Below are positions 26,101 to 38,100 of a DNA stretch of 64,000 nucleotides, in pieces. This DNA is from Prostheceraeus crozeri (taxonomy: Eukaryota > Platyhelminthes > Polycladida > Euryleptidae), in the NCBI GenBank assembly GCA_907163375.1, contig CAJQUW010013623.1, forward strand, positions 186,001 to 250,000. The letters are read 5' to 3'. Every line of letters begins with the position of its first letter. Position 1 is the first letter of the stretch. A model generated the notes under the pieces. The model saw only the letters and a program-made list of their open reading frames with translations, did no database searches and was not told the origin of the DNA. The translations under genes were made by a program, and so were the position numbers.

Positions 26101-29100
26101 ATGCTATCGAGTCATCAATATTATTGGTCTTATTGACCTTTTTCCTATTTCTAACGCCATGACTACGTTTGCGTCTGGGGATAGGACTGTTGAAATAGCT
26201 ACCATAATCAACAGTGCCTTTTGACACGCAACCACCTCCGGAAACTCTATCATTAAGTCCTAAGGGGTGCAAAGTATTTAACGTGCGTATATAAAAATCT
26301 TCGCTTTTATTAAGTTTTCGAACAACATCATTTTTATCTTTACTGTCATTAATAACATCTATAATTTGAACAGAAATGTCATTACAAGTATGTCCTACTT
26401 CACGGAAATGATTAATAAGAAATGTATTCTTAGTGCCTTTACTAATGCTATTACGATGTCCATTTAATCTCCAGTGTAGAGCCTGAGTAGTCTGACCTAC
26501 ATACTGTAACCCGCATTTTTTGCAAGAGAGTAAGTAAATCACATTTTTGGTTTTACAATTGAATTTACCCGTCTTATCGAACGTGAAATTTCCACCTGTA
26601 CTAAAACTAGTGAACGAAGAGGAAGGATTGAAAGCATTACAGTATAAGCATCTATTGGATTGACATGACGCAAGCGAGGCTTGAGTGGAGGGCGCTACCC
26701 ATTCCATCGCATTAACGCTAAATACTTTTTTATGCATAATTATTTTATTAATTAATTATTAATTAATTAATTATTTATTAATTATTATTTGCATTATTTT
26801 ATGCAAATAAAAACACACTAGTATTAGGCATGCTTCATCGTGCTTACAATGTATCCACCAATTGGAATCTATTCCACAATGAATGTAGTAAAATTACCAA
26901 TATCTTAAGTAGAAATGGCTATCCATTGCAATTAATTCAATCAACAATCAACAAATTTATAGGTCGTAAATTTAACAATTCTTCACGCGTTACAATTGAT
27001 AATGACTTCAATAAAATAATCAAAATCCCCTTCGTGGGTTATGCATCACAGAAATTTAGTAATAAGTTAGTAAAAATATTTCGTAAACTTAACTTGGAAT
27101 GCAAGGTTGTTATGACCTCGTTCAAAACAGGAAGATATTTCTCCCTTAAAAGTAAGTTAGGTCCAGACATGCAATCGCGTCTTGTCTATTGCTTTCAATG
27201 TCAGGTTGATCCTGATTGCCAATATATTGGCAAAACCAAAAGACGTCTGCATCAACGTAAACTTGAACACTTAAGTGGCAATAGTGCCATTGCAAAACAC
27301 ATAGAACAATGTAACCATTGTTTTCGTAACTATAATGATTGCTTTAAAATCATTTACCGTGGAAACTCGGACTTTGAGATTAGAATCTATGAAAATTTTT
27401 AGTAGCAATCCATTGCTTAACCGAACATTAGGTTATAATGGTAGTTCTTATTTCTTAAAGATATTTAACTATTTGTTCCTATTTGCTTTAAAATGTCTAA
27501 TGTAACTCCTGTTCCTAAATGCGACCGCCCAGTTGATGTATCCAGTTTCCGTCCAATTTCTATTTTACCTATTTTATCTAAAGTTTTAGAGAAGATTGTA
27601 TGTAGGAAGTACATTTTCCCGTCAGCAAAGAGTAAAGTTGACAAGAATCAATTTGCTTACATTCCACGTCCCGGTTCTGGAGTGACTTCAGCATTAGTTT
27701 TGACCTATCACAAAGTTCTTCAATTTTTGGACAAATCTTCTGGTGGTGTTCGTATCATGTCAGCTGACTTTTCAAAGGCTTTCGATAAATTGTTACATTC
27801 AAATATTGTTTCTGCCTGTTTGAACTTTGGTTTACCAAAATTTATTGTAAACTGGATTTCGAGCTTCCTATCAGATAGAAAACAACGTGTCTGTCTGAAC
27901 AATCAGATGTCTTGTTGGAGCCCTGTCACTAGCGGGGTTCCACAGGGAAGTGTTTTGGGCCGTGTCTTGTTCTGTTTGGCAACAGATTCACTTACTGCTG
28001 TCTGCCCAAACACATGTGTTCTTAAGTATGCAGATGATGTCACCTTTTTACATTTTGTTAATAACAGTGTTTTTGATGACAATTTGCAAATGGAATTTGA
28101 TAATTTGATCAGGTGGTCTGCTGACGTTCATCTGCCTCTTAATTTCAAAAAGTGCTCTGTCATGGATATCATAACCAGGAAAAACATGCATTTGTTAGAT
28201 GTGAGCTTGCCGGATGGTACATTTCTGAAACGTGTCTCATCCCTTCGTTTACTTGGTGTAATTTTCTCGAATAACATGTGTTGGGATGCTCATTTTGACA
28301 GTATTATTAAAAAAGCGAATAAGCGATTGTACATTATGTACAATTTACGGAGATCTGGATGTCCTAAGTTTCTTATGTTTCGATCATACATTGCCTTTAT
28401 TCGCTCCTTGCTTATGTTTGCATTTCCTGTTTTCTGTAATGCGCCTCAATTTCTGTTAAAAATGATTATTCGTTTAGAGCGCAGAGTTTTCAAAATTATT
28501 GGCTCTAGTGATTTTCCCACTTTTATGGATGTCGCTGAAAAAATGTGTGCAAAAATGATGCTTTCCATACAAAGGACAGATTCACACCCTTTACGTGAAT
28601 TATTTAAGTCTCATCACAACCGTTTGAGCCGCTCAACTTTGCAATCGAATCTCCGTCCACCTTTTGCTAAAACTGTCCGCTTCAGCTCTTCATTCATAAA
28701 ATATTGTAAATGACCTGTACATGGTATTTAATTTGTAAGTTTTATTTTGTTTTTATTTTTCATCTCATTCATTTCATGTCATGTCAATTGAAAATATGTC
28801 ATGCGTTCACCGAATACTTACTGTGAAGCAATAAAGAGATTATTTATTTATTTATTAATACCTATTGTTTAATTGTTTTAATTGTTTTCTTCGTTGCAGA
28901 TTGTAACCACGTGACTTATAGAACACATTGACTGAGTAGATCTCCACCGTCTAAACAAAATTGGAAAGTTGGAGCTCATTTATAAGATGACGCATCTAGT
29001 GATCTTTCAGTCAAAAGATGCTCTTCATTGCATTGATTATAATGAAAATGCTACCACTACCACCTACTGAAAACTTACTTTTAGCGAATCTTTCTTCTTA

Positions 29101-32100
29101 GTAAACGCAGCCTCTATCACAGAGTCGACCAGCTCTAGAATAATCAATGAGACATTCTGATCATCATTTCCATTAAAAGTTGCTCATTCTACTTACTAGG
29201 TTTTCTAGGAGATTCATTTGATGATTCGGATAATCTTCGATTGTTCAGCTGAAATATAAATGCACTTCAAAGTTGATGATTTACAAACTCAAAAAATTTC
29301 CCGCTTCTTCATGAGCGAAAAAATGATCCGCTTCTTCATGAGCGAAACTAGAAGTAGTTTGACGGAAATGCTTGCAAGCTACATTTTATTACGCATCAGA
29401 ATCTACTGATCGAATATCTTATGCTCCAAAATGACCTTTAATACCCCCATTTTTGATGAGACATTTCTTAAATGTTTGTTAAAACGATACATTGCCACTA
29501 ATTCGTTAAAAGGTAAAGGTGGGGATCGGATCGCTAATCGACAGTGACCTTTCCCAACTCCATTAACCTGCTAATAACGAAGTCGATTCGTTATATTGCA
29601 CGATTGTGAATGAGAAAATATTTCATGACTGTATAAATAATCTGAGTAAGGTCGAACAAAATGTATTCCGATCACATCGACAGCGTGATATTTGGTAAAA
29701 TTTGCATAAAACATGAATTTTATCAAAATTTAAGTAAAAAATCCACATAAGAATGTGTTAGCACCGTCCAAGCACCCAGTAGTGGAGAGTAGTGACGTTA
29801 AACCATCATTCAGTGGATTGGTAATTCATTTCACGGAAAATATTTACGAAAGGAAAGTTTCTGTTGCTAGAAGCTTGTTTCTAGCTTGGTCTAGGTTTTA
29901 TGAATATGCAGAATTCTTGACCGTCCTAGACTATATCGTACAATTGCGAGCGATTTTAGTGACATTTCCGATTCTTATTTCTTTGTAAAAATCTGATTTT
30001 TAATATACTGATCAAACTGTACAATAAATATGAAAGCTGCTAAAAGTTCATGCAAAGAAACAAAAAAGCAAATTTGTTTCATCAGTCACAATTTTTACGG
30101 ATAATTACGGATAGTTTAATTGTGATCATAATTGATCATTTATTGTGAGCATCAGGGACATCATAAAGTCGTAGGGTTTGATTGCCAAATATAATATAGT
30201 TCAATACCTCCTAGAGGGGTATCTAAGGAAAAGAATTAACCAATGTCATAAATTCAATGAATAAAATATAAAATTGCATTATCGACTTTTATATATTCTT
30301 ATATATATTATATTGAATTTGACAAATTCAAAATAAAATTCAAGTAAATATTTTAACCAAAAGAAATACCTGCATTTCATATAATTACCTCCTGTCCATG
30401 GATCATTTCAATTTTAAATGAAAATTTTCGGTAAAACTCCACTTTTCTCAAGCTTCAATTTTTCAAACCAAAAGAAAGAAATTACAAAATAAAGTCAGTG
30501 TTCGACGTTCTTACCACAATTGTCAATGCACTGTTGGAGTAGTTTTCGGAACGAGCTGATGGCATTGCGGCACATTTCAGAGGTGATTTCTGAACTTGAT
30601 GATGAAATGCTGTCTTTCAGCTGTTGTAAACTTATCGTTGTGAGGCAAACACTTTATTCTTCAAAATCCCCAAACAAAAAGTCCAAAGGGGAAGATCAGG
30701 AGACCTAGCGGCCCATACCATTGGGCCACATCGGCCAATCTAACGATTGCAAAACTGCTTGTCAAGGAAATCTCCAACTGATCTTGAATAATGGGGAGGT
30801 TCCCCATCCTGCTGAAAAGACACAGTTCGCTTTTCACTTCTTGATAGTTCTGGTAGAAAATGTCGCTGAAACATATCAAGATACTTTTCTGCGGCTTGAA
30901 ATCCCCATCCAAACATTGGCAGTGTTGAAGTGTATCTTTTGGATTTTTTTACCCCAGATTCGGCAATTATGACGGTTGACCATACCATCCAAACGAAAAG
31001 TTGATTCGGCCGAAAAAATAATTTTATCGAAGAAGTCTTCATCTTCGTAGGATTTCTGATCTTAACTCTCAAACATGCTGACTCGCAATGAGCAATCTTC
31101 TTCGTGTAGCTCTTGTGCAACTTGCAATTTGCAAGGAAAGAGGCCTAGATCATGTCTCACTGCATTGTGAACATAACAGTAAGAACAGCTAGTAGATGCA
31201 GCTGCTTGGCGAATTGATGCTGAGGAATGTTCACGTATAATCTCGGAAATTTTCTTTGCTTTCTCATCATCGAATAATGGTCAACCACTTCTTTCTGCAT
31301 CTTTAACGCTTCCAGTATCACAAAATTTCTTGAAAAGATTTCTATTGGAATTCTCATGAGAAACATTATTCCATTTCCGATTTCGCAATTTTCTTCTAAC
31401 ACGGGTTACGGATTCAAAGTTTGCCATCAAAAGAAAAACATCTATGCGCTGCTAGACATCCATTTTGGAACTGATTTCAGTCACCCTACAAGTCTGTCGA
31501 ATTAAAGATTCTTTAGGGGAAAGAACAACAGGAGAATCCTGATTTGATCGCTGTGTTATACGTCAGGAAAGAAAACGTAGCTACGTTACTTGTGTGCGCA
31601 ATGTGAGCGCATGAAATTCATGCATTTGGTGCTTGATTACGATGATCATATAGTAGCTTTATAATGCCTTTTTCATCTCGACAACTCGAAAACCGCAAGT
31701 TGAATTCAGCCGGCCTTTTCGTATCATAAAACATAATAAAACTTTAAGTCATGCTCTTTTCATTTTCATAAGTAGTTATCGCTTTAACTCGCTCACTTTT
31801 CATGCATAGTGAACTATGATCCCACAATGTTTCGGGAATTTCAAAAACCATGTATCTAAGTTTATAACCCCAAATAAAATAATATTTCTGAGACCTTCAT
31901 CCGTGTAGGTTCCGTGCACGCGGAGCTCAAACCGCTCATAGAACAGCGCAGGGTTGGCAACGCTGAAGACATGGCTACATGATGTAGACGATAACCAGAT
32001 AGCTTGATGACTAGATGATATAGTAGCTGTAGAGCGATTACATGGCTACTGTAGCTGTCAACTCAAAATTTTACTTGAAGCCTCCAAATGCTGCACTTTC

Positions 32101-35100
32101 TCTGATTTACCCCTGGGTTATTTAACTTCTTGTAATTTAGGTGTGGGACACCCATGGATCTACTAGAGGACGAGGTCAGAGGAATAAAGTTTCTTGTTAG
32201 TTATCTAATCGCTTCGATATCTTATTGATTAAATACAGACATTGTGCACATTGACGATGTGGCAGAATGCGATAGGGAAGAAATCAAAAGGAAAAATGAT
32301 TGCAACTGAAGCGATGAGCTCGAGACTCAAGATTTGAAGATGCAGAATTATAAGCCTATATTGACTGACTATGTGGTTTTGACCACTGCTTTTATTGAAC
32401 GTTTTATATCGACTTTCTTGAGCAATAGTTGAGTTCCATTTTATGATTATTGGAGGAAACAACGGGTTGGTGGGCAGTAATATAATCATGATCCATGTTC
32501 TATTCAGAAATCTAGAAATCAAAAGCTCATAATTCGGCCATCTGTTGTATAATAAAAATTATTATACTGTATATTATGATAGACAATATAACGTCAGATT
32601 AGTAAGTAGTAAATTTATAAGTGAGTTCCTTTTAAAAGCGGGTTACCGGTATCTGATTATTTTATCGGTTTACGGCAGGTTCTTTTAGAGGACGTGACCG
32701 GTGGGGTGTAATCGGGAGCAAATTCTACGGAAGAGCATACAGCATTGACCATCTACATAGGCCTATTATCATTATTTATATAAGATTTATTATTGATCAG
32801 CAATTATCTACTAACATCAATGGCATAAAGTACGAAGATGGGCTAAATGAATTGTGAAAACGCACCACTTTTACTGGACTCTTCATTAGTTCATGACAAG
32901 AGTTGCTGCTTTCATCGTCAGATAATATTCTATTTTTCTTCCTGGATCTTGAAATTATCGGCGAAGGACTACGGCTTCTATCTGGCTTTTCACATTTTGC
33001 ACTCGAGATGCCTAATTTGGATGCGGGAGCTTTCGATTTAACATCCTTGAATCTAAAAAATTAAATACAAATTATGGTAATAGAAATTCTGAATATCAAA
33101 ATAAAACAAATTTCCATCAAATAATTTCTATTCGCCTACTTCAAGACCATCACTCAATTACATGAGAGTATATTAAGCGATCTGACCAAAAGTAGTAATG
33201 TACAATATTGTGTGTATATTCGCAACAATTCAGATAAATAATAATGTAATGTAGCTTCACTTACGGGTCTTCCTTCTTTGTGGAGGAACTGTAAAATGCT
33301 CTGAAAATGAAATATTTACAAATGAGAAACTACTATCATGTTACCATATCAAACTGTGCTTTGTGTATATTATTAGGCATGATACACATCAAGCTGTCCG
33401 GTGTTCACCCTATCTGACGAAAACAATTCACGTGCATAAGTGAATTTCACGTACAGTGGACACCTTGATACATGAATAGGCACGCATTTGGCAAGGCACC
33501 AATTTTCTTCAGCTAAATTGGCTATTTACGTTATCACTCATCTCAACCGTCATGGCATGCAATAGTAGGACTCTCCTTATTTTAATGAATTAAAGTTAGC
33601 TTATAATCGCAAAAATGCATGGCGTGAATTCTTTTGATCAATAACCTCTTATTTCACTATTTCGATTATTTAAAAATAGATTCTAACAAATAACGCCAAC
33701 TGAAGTTATACCGAAATGTCAACTGAACTGAAAGTCAACAGATAATAGGGGAAGGAGGGATGCTTGTAGGGCTGCTGTAGCATGCTAGCTGGAAAATTTC
33801 ACAACTACGCTTATTTTGAAGAGCGTATCATGTAATTATCCCATAATGCTCGGTTTGTATTACATGACCCCTAAAATGGTAAAACATGCCATTTTCACGA
33901 TGAAAAAATGTGGCGGATGTAATGGGCACCCTAGTGGGTCTCTAGTCGAACGGTTTAAACCTCCAAATTTTGCATAATAGGACCGATACGTGAAAGCACC
34001 GCTATAGACAATACCTGCTTTCAAAAATTTTGGATAACCTTTAAGATTTTCACTTGGTTAACTCTTTACATTCAGATTCCGAATGTAATCACAAAAAATC
34101 GGATCTTCTAATTTCAAAGTGTACTCATATAATCACAAAATAACTCATAACATCAAATAAATGTGTGGCCTACCCCGGTACTACATATGGCATCTACATG
34201 AGGCCTATGTGCGGCTGAATATGCGTCAACATATTTTTAGCGCACTAATTACGAATCTGTACAAAATGTGTTAATTTGTTTATACTAAAAAAACAAGTGG
34301 ATTTTGCCCGGTCCCTATCCATTGATAACATGTTTGTACTAACATGCGTGAATTCTAGTCAACAACATTTCGTACACACCCCGTTGTGAGTACATCTACC
34401 TTTTGTCAAAATTTGATTCAGTAATCTGAAGAAAAAGTAAATCCATCTAGAAGCAAAATATTTCTATATAGAGCCGCTGTGAAAACATATTCACTTGCAA
34501 TCAATATTTGAAGGTTGTAAATAGAGAAAACTATCAAAATTGGCAATTGGTTAATTTTTTTCTGATGTAAACATCTACGGCAAAAATTAGGACATCGAAA
34601 TTTTAATCAATTGTGCCACTGACTCATGCTCATTGATCCATATTTTTGTAATTTGTGAAGGAGCTTTGTCTGAATATACGGTAACACCGATTTTCAGACT
34701 TTTTGCAATATACCCATGATTTTTTTAATATTGAGTCAAAAAATGTCAATTATTTGTGATTGCTTTGTGCTACTCGCATGCTGTCATTTGAACAGATCAA
34801 TGCTAAATTTTTTTCAAGAATACCATCAAGTTGTCCACTAAAAAATGATGGAAGGCTACTTGATTTTCTTGCATTGCATTGCTTGCTGAGAAGCTTCGTC
34901 GAAAATCGTCATTCCATAACGTCATTTAACTATTTTTTAATGTTGCATCGGTAAATCAAAATAATTACTTCTGTCGCTGATCTCACATGAGTATAGATAT
35001 CAATGAACTGCATAGACATGTTCAACTATCCATGATAGTACATCATAGTAGTTTTGATGACACCTCATTCATGGACTTCTAGAATTTTAGAAGTCTATGC

Positions 35101-38100
35101 CTCATTGAATTGCAAAGCTTTTCCAGAGTTCTATGATGCATAATGCCACGTATGATGTAAATTTAAAAATGCTAATCTGATTAGCTTGATGTCAGCTTCT
35201 ACTTAACGGTACATGCTCTTTTCTACAAAAGTCCGAAAGTTTATTTGAACGTTGACTGTGAAGTAACAATTTTATGAACTCGTTCAAAATCTTTGTTCTA
35301 CCCGAATCCACAACAACTTCATACTACATATCCAATTACTTTGAACATTTGCAATGCCGTAGACCATAAGTTATCCAGCTAGCTGACATGTTTTGTCATC
35401 TTAAAGAAAATCAAAATCGTCATTCCACGACAACAAATAATGTCGCGGAATGACGTATCATTGTGTGGCACCACAAGCAGCATTTAAGACTCAAATCAAG
35501 ACTGGATGATACTCAAATGACAGTGTGCATACCTGTGAAAAAAATGCCCATGCTCATTGTAAATAATTTAAAAGTAAGGGAATGCCAAGTAAACTTATAT
35601 TAACAACAAAGGTCTGTCGCAGTACATTGAATATCTAAAGAGAATGACAACTATTAAGTCAATAAAAGACACCAACACCCTTGACTCCCCAACCGCACTC
35701 GCCTGACCCATGAGTCGAACCGAAGTCTGCGGTAGAGACGACCTTGCACCTCTTCTGTAGGCAAGGCTGACGGTTCAAAAGGAATGCGAGGGAATGCAGA
35801 AGTCATCTCCAAGTGATATCGACAGCACTTTTTTTGAACCGTCAGCGTGACCGTGAGAAGAAGGTGCAAGCTCGTCTTTACCGCGGACTTCCGTTCGATT
35901 CCTGGGTCATGGCGAGTGAGGGCGGGGAATCAATGTTGCTGGTGTCTTTTATTGACTTAATAGTTGTCATTCGCTTTGGATATTCAATGTACTGCGACAT
36001 ACCTTTGCTGTCAATCTACAGTGTGATGTAGTCGAATGACATGCTGATATGCTGTCTCGCTACAACACGAATGCTGGTAGTATTCTGTCAATAATAACAG
36101 GACAATATGCTGTTGTTAGCACTCGGAAATGATTTCTGCCTTCACTCGCATTCCTTCTTCTGCCTCCTCACGAAGCTATCTTCAGGGAACTTAAATATAT
36201 AGAAGTTCCCTGAAGAAGCTTGTTGAAGATAGCTTAATGAAGAAGACAAATCAATTGGAAACAATTTGTTGTTATACTAATATAAGTTTACTTCGCATTC
36301 CATTACTTTCGAATTAGTGTGCAGACCTCAGACGATTAATATGACTAGTTGGTGTCATAGATTTGTGCGTGAGGAAAGAAATACTGCGAGTGCTTGACAG
36401 TTTTACCTCAAATTCATTCATCCAATTAGAAACTGACTATTCAACTTGATAGGCTCCAAACTTCTAATTTTTTAAGAAACTCTAGACGAAAACTTTGATA
36501 AGTTTTTTCTAACTAATAAAATGATCTCACGTCAACTGGTCAACTATGTACTCCAAACTCATTGTAAATTAAAAACTCGTCACAAATGTGATCATCCAGC
36601 AAGCTTGATTGAAATTGGAAGATAGATAGATAAAACCAGAGACGATCGGAAAAGGCCCACGTGACGATAAAGAAAAGAGTTGGACTATCCAGCAGCTAAG
36701 AAAGATGCAATAAAGAAAAAGGTGAAGACGAGAGGTCCACTACGCACGAGCGAAGAGATATTGAAGGAGAGAAGCAATCAGAAGAAAGGAGATGCTGAAG
36801 TAAAATAGAAAATCAAAGGGATTCACAAGTCTTCGCTTACAGCTGCAGAATTACGAATTTGTGCGTAGGCTTCTATGCTTTTGCGCGCATCAAATTAGGT
36901 ACCGTAGAGTCGTTCATTTCAATCAGATATTAGAGATTTCATGACACCCATGAGCCTAGTCTTCGTGTTTATTATTGAATGACCCTATTGAATTGATTAG
37001 CCCTTGAAATGAGGATATCCAATTCTACTTCACTTCGGAAATGCATTAATTGGTTGACCGAACCTCCAGAGCTGACCAGCTCTATAACATGGAAGAGAAT
37101 GCGCTCCTTCAGCGACAAGTATTATGAAAAGACTGAATTTAGTAAATCGATTGTTACTGCGTCTGAATCGCATGCATAAATTACTTAGGGTTTTCTTTCC
37201 TCTAGATGAGGAATTGTATCGAAGATAAACAAAACGCGTTGAGCTGATAGCATCAGCTATCGTGTAATCAATTCAATGTTCTTATGGTACAAAGAATTTG
37301 TGATGAAAAGTAAAGTTAATTACAGAAAGTCCAAAACGTCATTCTGTGCTTAATTTTGTCATTCCATGACAAATGAAAATATCAAATTTCTTCTTAAGTT
37401 ATAGTGCTTAGCAAAGAATCAGCAGTACGTAGTTGAAAAGAAAGGTCTGGCAGTCTGGCATTTGTAGTCTATATTTAGACGTCTTTTTGAGAGAAGAATT
37501 TCTCAAATGAATGGAATTGTATCATTCTGATGCTTGACAATTTTATTGGCTTACAAGCAAAAAATTATTTAAGCAAGTAGAATTCAGTATGCTGTATATC
37601 GATGTAAAAACTACCTTGATAACATCTGCTAACGTGTAATCACTTCAATATCCTTGAGGTATAACGAATATGTGATAAAAGATAAGTGGCAACAGGAAAA
37701 TTGCAGCAATTCCATAACGTTTTTTTTCGACATTCCATAAAAATTGAAAATGTTCAATTTCTACAATAGGCACATAATCTGAAGAATATTCGGCATTAAG
37801 CAGTTGAAAAGAAGGGCACTGGTGCAACATTCGTCATGCAACAGAGACCAGACCTTTTCAAGTGAATGACAAGATAAAAAATGCTTCATTTGCCTCATTT
37901 CGCCACAATTTGAGTTTCCCATGTAATGACATTCACATTCTACTAAAATGTGAAAGTCGACTATCCACGACGACAATAGTGCTGTTATATTAGAATGGCA
38001 GCAAACAAAGAAATTAAGTTCCAAAAACTGCACAACAAACATCAAAAATGGCATTCCCGGTATTTTCATCCTGAAATCCACAAAAATTTCAGGGTCATTT

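Larger units (their letters stand above)
19254..28967. mobile_element. 9.7-kb nested Penelope-like element cluster in LIG1 intron 5
   Basis: The cluster is bounded by the 13-bp direct repeat ACAAAATTGGAAA at 19254-19266 and 28955-28967, consistent with a target-site duplication. From the left it contains: a canonical PLE 3' part (minus), an inverted piece of the same family (plus), a Tc1 piece fused to Naiad copy 1 (minus), Naiad copy 2 (minus), an AT-rich linker, and a second 3' part of the canonical PLE (plus) split by a CR1/L2-like LINE. The terminal segments 19267-19350 and 28856-28936 are reverse complements of each other, so the cluster ends in inverted PLE 3' ends. About 24 bp of filler separates the right PLE end from the repeat. 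Confidence 0.75.

Noticed and set aside
33265-33300. Reading SILQFLHKEGRP as the LIG1 PIP box
   Set aside because: That frame meets a stop in exon 3. The AFYSSSTKKED frame joins both neighbours and completes QRTLLAFY.
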